From NCBI GenBank assembly GCA_948468325.1, contig CAOKHR010000110.1, positions 1 through 7,812 of the forward strand: a DNA stretch of 7,812 nucleotides, read 5' to 3'. The position numbers and the translations under genes are program-made. Under the pieces are notes generated by a model. It was not told the origin of the DNA, did no database searches, and was given only the letters and a program-made list of their open reading frames with translations. The DNA comes from an uncultured Lachnospiraceae bacterium (lineage in GTDB: Bacteria > Bacillota > Clostridia > Lachnospirales > Lachnospiraceae). Below, one piece after another: positions 6,727 to 7,812 of this stretch (position 1 is its first letter; every line of letters starts with the position of its first letter).

Positions 6727-7344
6727 ATGAAGATACTTGCGATTGCGGATGAAGAGTCAAAATACCTGTGGGAATTTTTTGATAAGAGCAAGCTGGAGGG
6801 AATCGATCTGATTATTTCCTGCGGTGATTTAGATCCATACTATCTATCTTTTCTGGCAACATTTTCAACGGTTCCGGTTTTATATGTGCATGGAAATCAT
6901 GATAAGTACAAAAAGATTTCGCCGGACGGATGTATTTGTATCGAGGATAAAATTTATGTCCATAACGGTGTGCGGATTTTGGGGCTGGGCGGTTCCATGC
7001 GCTATAATAAAGGACCGAACCAGTATACGGAATGGCAGATGCGGCAGAGAATTGCAAAGCTTAAGTTTCAGCTTCTTAAGAACAGGGGATTTGATATTTT
7101 AGTAACGCATGCGCCTGCATATCAGCTCAATGACGGCAGGGATTTGCCGCATCAGGGTTTTCTGTCATTTGTAAAACTGATTGAAAAATACAGGCCCAGA
7201 TTTTTCCTGCACGGACACGTGCATTTATCTTATGGGAGAAGTTATAAGCGGTATGACAAATATCTGGATACGCATATCATCAATGCGTATGAAAGGTGTA
7301 TATTTGAGTACGAAGATGAGAATCCGGAAGAATCTTTAAGGTAA
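6727..7344 (+). CDS. Calcineurin-like metallophosphoesterase
   Basis: The 205-aa protein shows the metallophosphoesterase signature in order: IADEES (D8), SCGDLD (G33-D34), HGNHDKY (N57, H58), VTHAPA (H128) and HGHVH (H164, H166). These residues hold a dinuclear metal site that cleaves phosphodiesters or phosphomonoesters. The first motif is usually D-x-H; here it is D8-E9-E10, with glutamate in place of the histidine, which may alter metal choice. No signal peptide or membrane segment is visible, so it is cytosolic. It begins 7 nt after the BMP-like gene; AAAGG at 6711-6715 overlaps the end of that gene, 11 nt before ATG 6727, so the two are very probably co-transcribed. The substrate cannot be told from sequence; the pairing with a nucleoside-type binding domain makes a nucleotide substrate conceivable. 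No terminator is visible right after it. Confidence 0.9.
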   Translation: MKILAIADEESKYLWEFFDKSKLEGIDLIISCGDLDPYYLSFLATFSTVPVLYVHGNHDKYKKISPDGCICIEDKIYVHNGVRILGLGGSMRYNKGPNQYTEWQMRQRIAKLKFQLLKNRGFDILVTHAPAYQLNDGRDLPHQGFLSFVKLIEKYRPRFFLHGHVHLSYGRSYKRYDKYLDTHIINAYERCIFEYEDENPEESLR

Positions 7345-7369
7345 TTTTATGGTAAATTATTGAAAAACA

Positions 7370-7398
7370 TTGACATAAAAACAGTTCCTTAATATAAT
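7370..7398 (+). promoter_or_regulatory. Perfect-consensus sigma-A promoter
   Basis: TTGACA at 7370-7375 and TATAAT at 7393-7398 are both exact consensus hexamers separated by exactly 17 nt. Transcription should begin near 7405. An imperfect palindrome ATCTG-A-CAGAT at 7446-7456 lies about 45 nt downstream and could be an operator, though it may belong only to the RNA. Confidence 0.9.
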
Positions 7399-7457
7399 AC
7401 TATTAAAGGCGGGAGAACCCGTCCGGGTGCGCTGACACCATAATAATCTGACAGATA

Positions 7458-7551
7458 TGCCAGCGCGAAGGCTGGCAAGTTGGGGAGCAACAGAAAAACT
7501 CCACAAGGAAGCCATATTTGATGGATGGCAAGTTGGCAGACAACGGAAAAA
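7458..7551 (+). repeat. Tandem imperfect repeat inside the leader RNA
   Basis: The exact 11-mer TGGCAAGTTGG occurs at 7473-7483 and 7526-7536, 53 nt apart. In each copy it is preceded by a GCCA segment that pairs with TGGC, and followed by CAAC, then RG and an A-run (CAACAGAAAAA at 7488-7498, CAACGGAAAAA at 7541-7551). The loop sequences differ while the stems are kept, which points to selection on RNA structure rather than a recent simple duplication. Confidence 0.7.
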
Positions 7552-7574
7552 TCAGCAGTTTCAAGGCAGAAAAA

Positions 7575-7600
7575 GGTTGCCCTTTGGGGCAGCCTTTTTT
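7575..7600 (+). terminator. Strong Rho-independent terminator before the right-edge gene
   Basis: GGTTGCCC (7575-7582) pairs with GGGCAGCC (7587-7594), 8 bp with one G:U, across a TTTG loop. The A-run before it (7570-7574) extends the stem into the following six T residues (7595-7600). It lies 19 nt before the ATG at 7620 and would stop transcripts from the promoter at 7370-7398 unless antitermination occurs. Confidence 0.9.
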
Positions 7601-7619
7601 ACCGCAGAGAGGAAAGAAA

Positions 7620-7812
7620 ATGAAGAATTACGATGCAAAATCAGCGCTGCCCATTATCCTTCAGGCTGCAAGGGATTATGACGAAAAACTGAAAGACAGG
7701 CATTTCCTCATTGTTTACCGGAAAAAAGCGGGGATAGAAAGCTGCCGCGTAGGTTTCCGCAGCATGAACTTCCTGCATCTGACAGGCGTAAAAACAAAAA
7801 TGTCCGCATCCA
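7620..7812 (+). CDS. PBECR4-like (mobile-element nuclease-like) protein, 5' part only
   Basis: The gene starts at ATG 7620 with AGAGG (7608-7612) 7 nt upstream, and stays open to the window end, giving 64 residues. The visible part reads MKNYDAKSALPIILQAARDY, then DRHFLIVYRKKAGIESCRVGFRSMNFLHLTGV. From memory, the FLIVYR...CRVGFR...NFLHLTGV pattern matches the PBECR4 group (phage Barnase-EndoU-ColicinE5/D-RelE-like nuclease 4), small proteins of phages and conjugative elements in Firmicutes. Its exact activity is not established here, and catalytic residues cannot be judged from a fragment. The strong dedicated promoter, structured leader and terminator just upstream set it apart from the housekeeping-type genes to its left and suggest it belongs to a mobile element. 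Confidence 0.65.
   Translation, partial: MKNYDAKSALPIILQAARDYDEKLKDRHFLIVYRKKAGIESCRVGFRSMNFLHLTGVKTKMSAS

Larger units (their letters stand above)
7405..7600 (+). ncRNA. Structured leader RNA with two repeated double-hairpin modules
   Basis: Between a very strong promoter and a strong terminator lies about 195 nt of structured sequence. In order: hairpin CGGG-AGAA-CCCG (7410-7421); hairpin GGTG/CACC (7426-7439); then module 1, with stem TGCCAGC/GCTGGCA (7458-7464, 7471-7477) followed by GTTG/CAAC (7479-7482, 7488-7491); then module 2, with GCCAT/ATGGC (7511-7515, 7525-7529) followed by GTTG/CAAC (7532-7535, 7541-7544); then the terminator. An open frame from ATG 7457 crosses the terminator and overlaps the next gene out of frame, so I treat it as chance. 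The layout suits a cis-acting regulator of the following gene, or a free small RNA. I do not recognise it as a named riboswitch. Confidence 0.6.

Noticed and set aside
7457..7681. Small + strand ORF of 74 codons through the leader RNA
   Set aside because: It has no good ribosome binding site, runs through a strong terminator and overlaps the PBECR4-like gene in another frame; codon content follows the RNA stems. A leader peptide cannot be wholly excluded.

Overview
The window looks like chromosomal DNA of an anaerobic gut Firmicute, most likely a Lachnospiraceae member. That placement is inference from moderate GC, strong AGGAGG-type ribosome binding sites, occasional TTG starts and the protein families present; no rRNA or other marker gene is here. 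Every supported gene is on the + strand.

Left third (1-4025): an efflux neighbourhood. An intact MarR-type regulator (50-481) is followed at once by a MATE-family multidrug transporter gene (484-1812) cut by a single in-frame TGA at codon 171. A small polytopic membrane protein with PAP2-like traces follows (1856 or 1847 to 2440). A promoter-like element overlaps the end of that gene, and a short leader ending in a Rho-independent terminator hairpin precedes a second MATE gene (2604-4025). This second gene is broken by an inserted palindromic repeat of about 100 bp (about 3129-3232) carrying in-frame stops. Two paralogous pump genes side by side are thus damaged by two different kinds of event, while their likely regulator stays open.

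Middle (4116-7344): three intact genes. The first fuses an MmcQ/YjbR-like domain to an O6-alkylguanine-DNA methyltransferase-like domain with a PCYRV active-site motif. The second is a 638-aa protein joining a ParB/sulfiredoxin-like N-terminal region to a BMP/PnrA-type ligand-binding domain, without a signal peptide. The third is a compact calcineurin-like metallophosphoesterase starting 7 nt after it. The last two probably form an operon and may work together in intracellular sensing, but no pathway can be named.

Right edge (7345-7812): a change of character. A perfect-consensus sigma-A promoter (TTGACA, 17 nt, TATAAT) drives a leader of about 195 nt that contains two copies of a double-hairpin module sharing an exact 11-nt core, and ends in a strong terminator. 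Directly after it begins a gene resembling PBECR4-type (phage/mobile-element nuclease-like) proteins, which runs off the window. This leader is the best candidate here for an undescribed regulatory RNA, and the start of this block may mark the edge of a mobile element.
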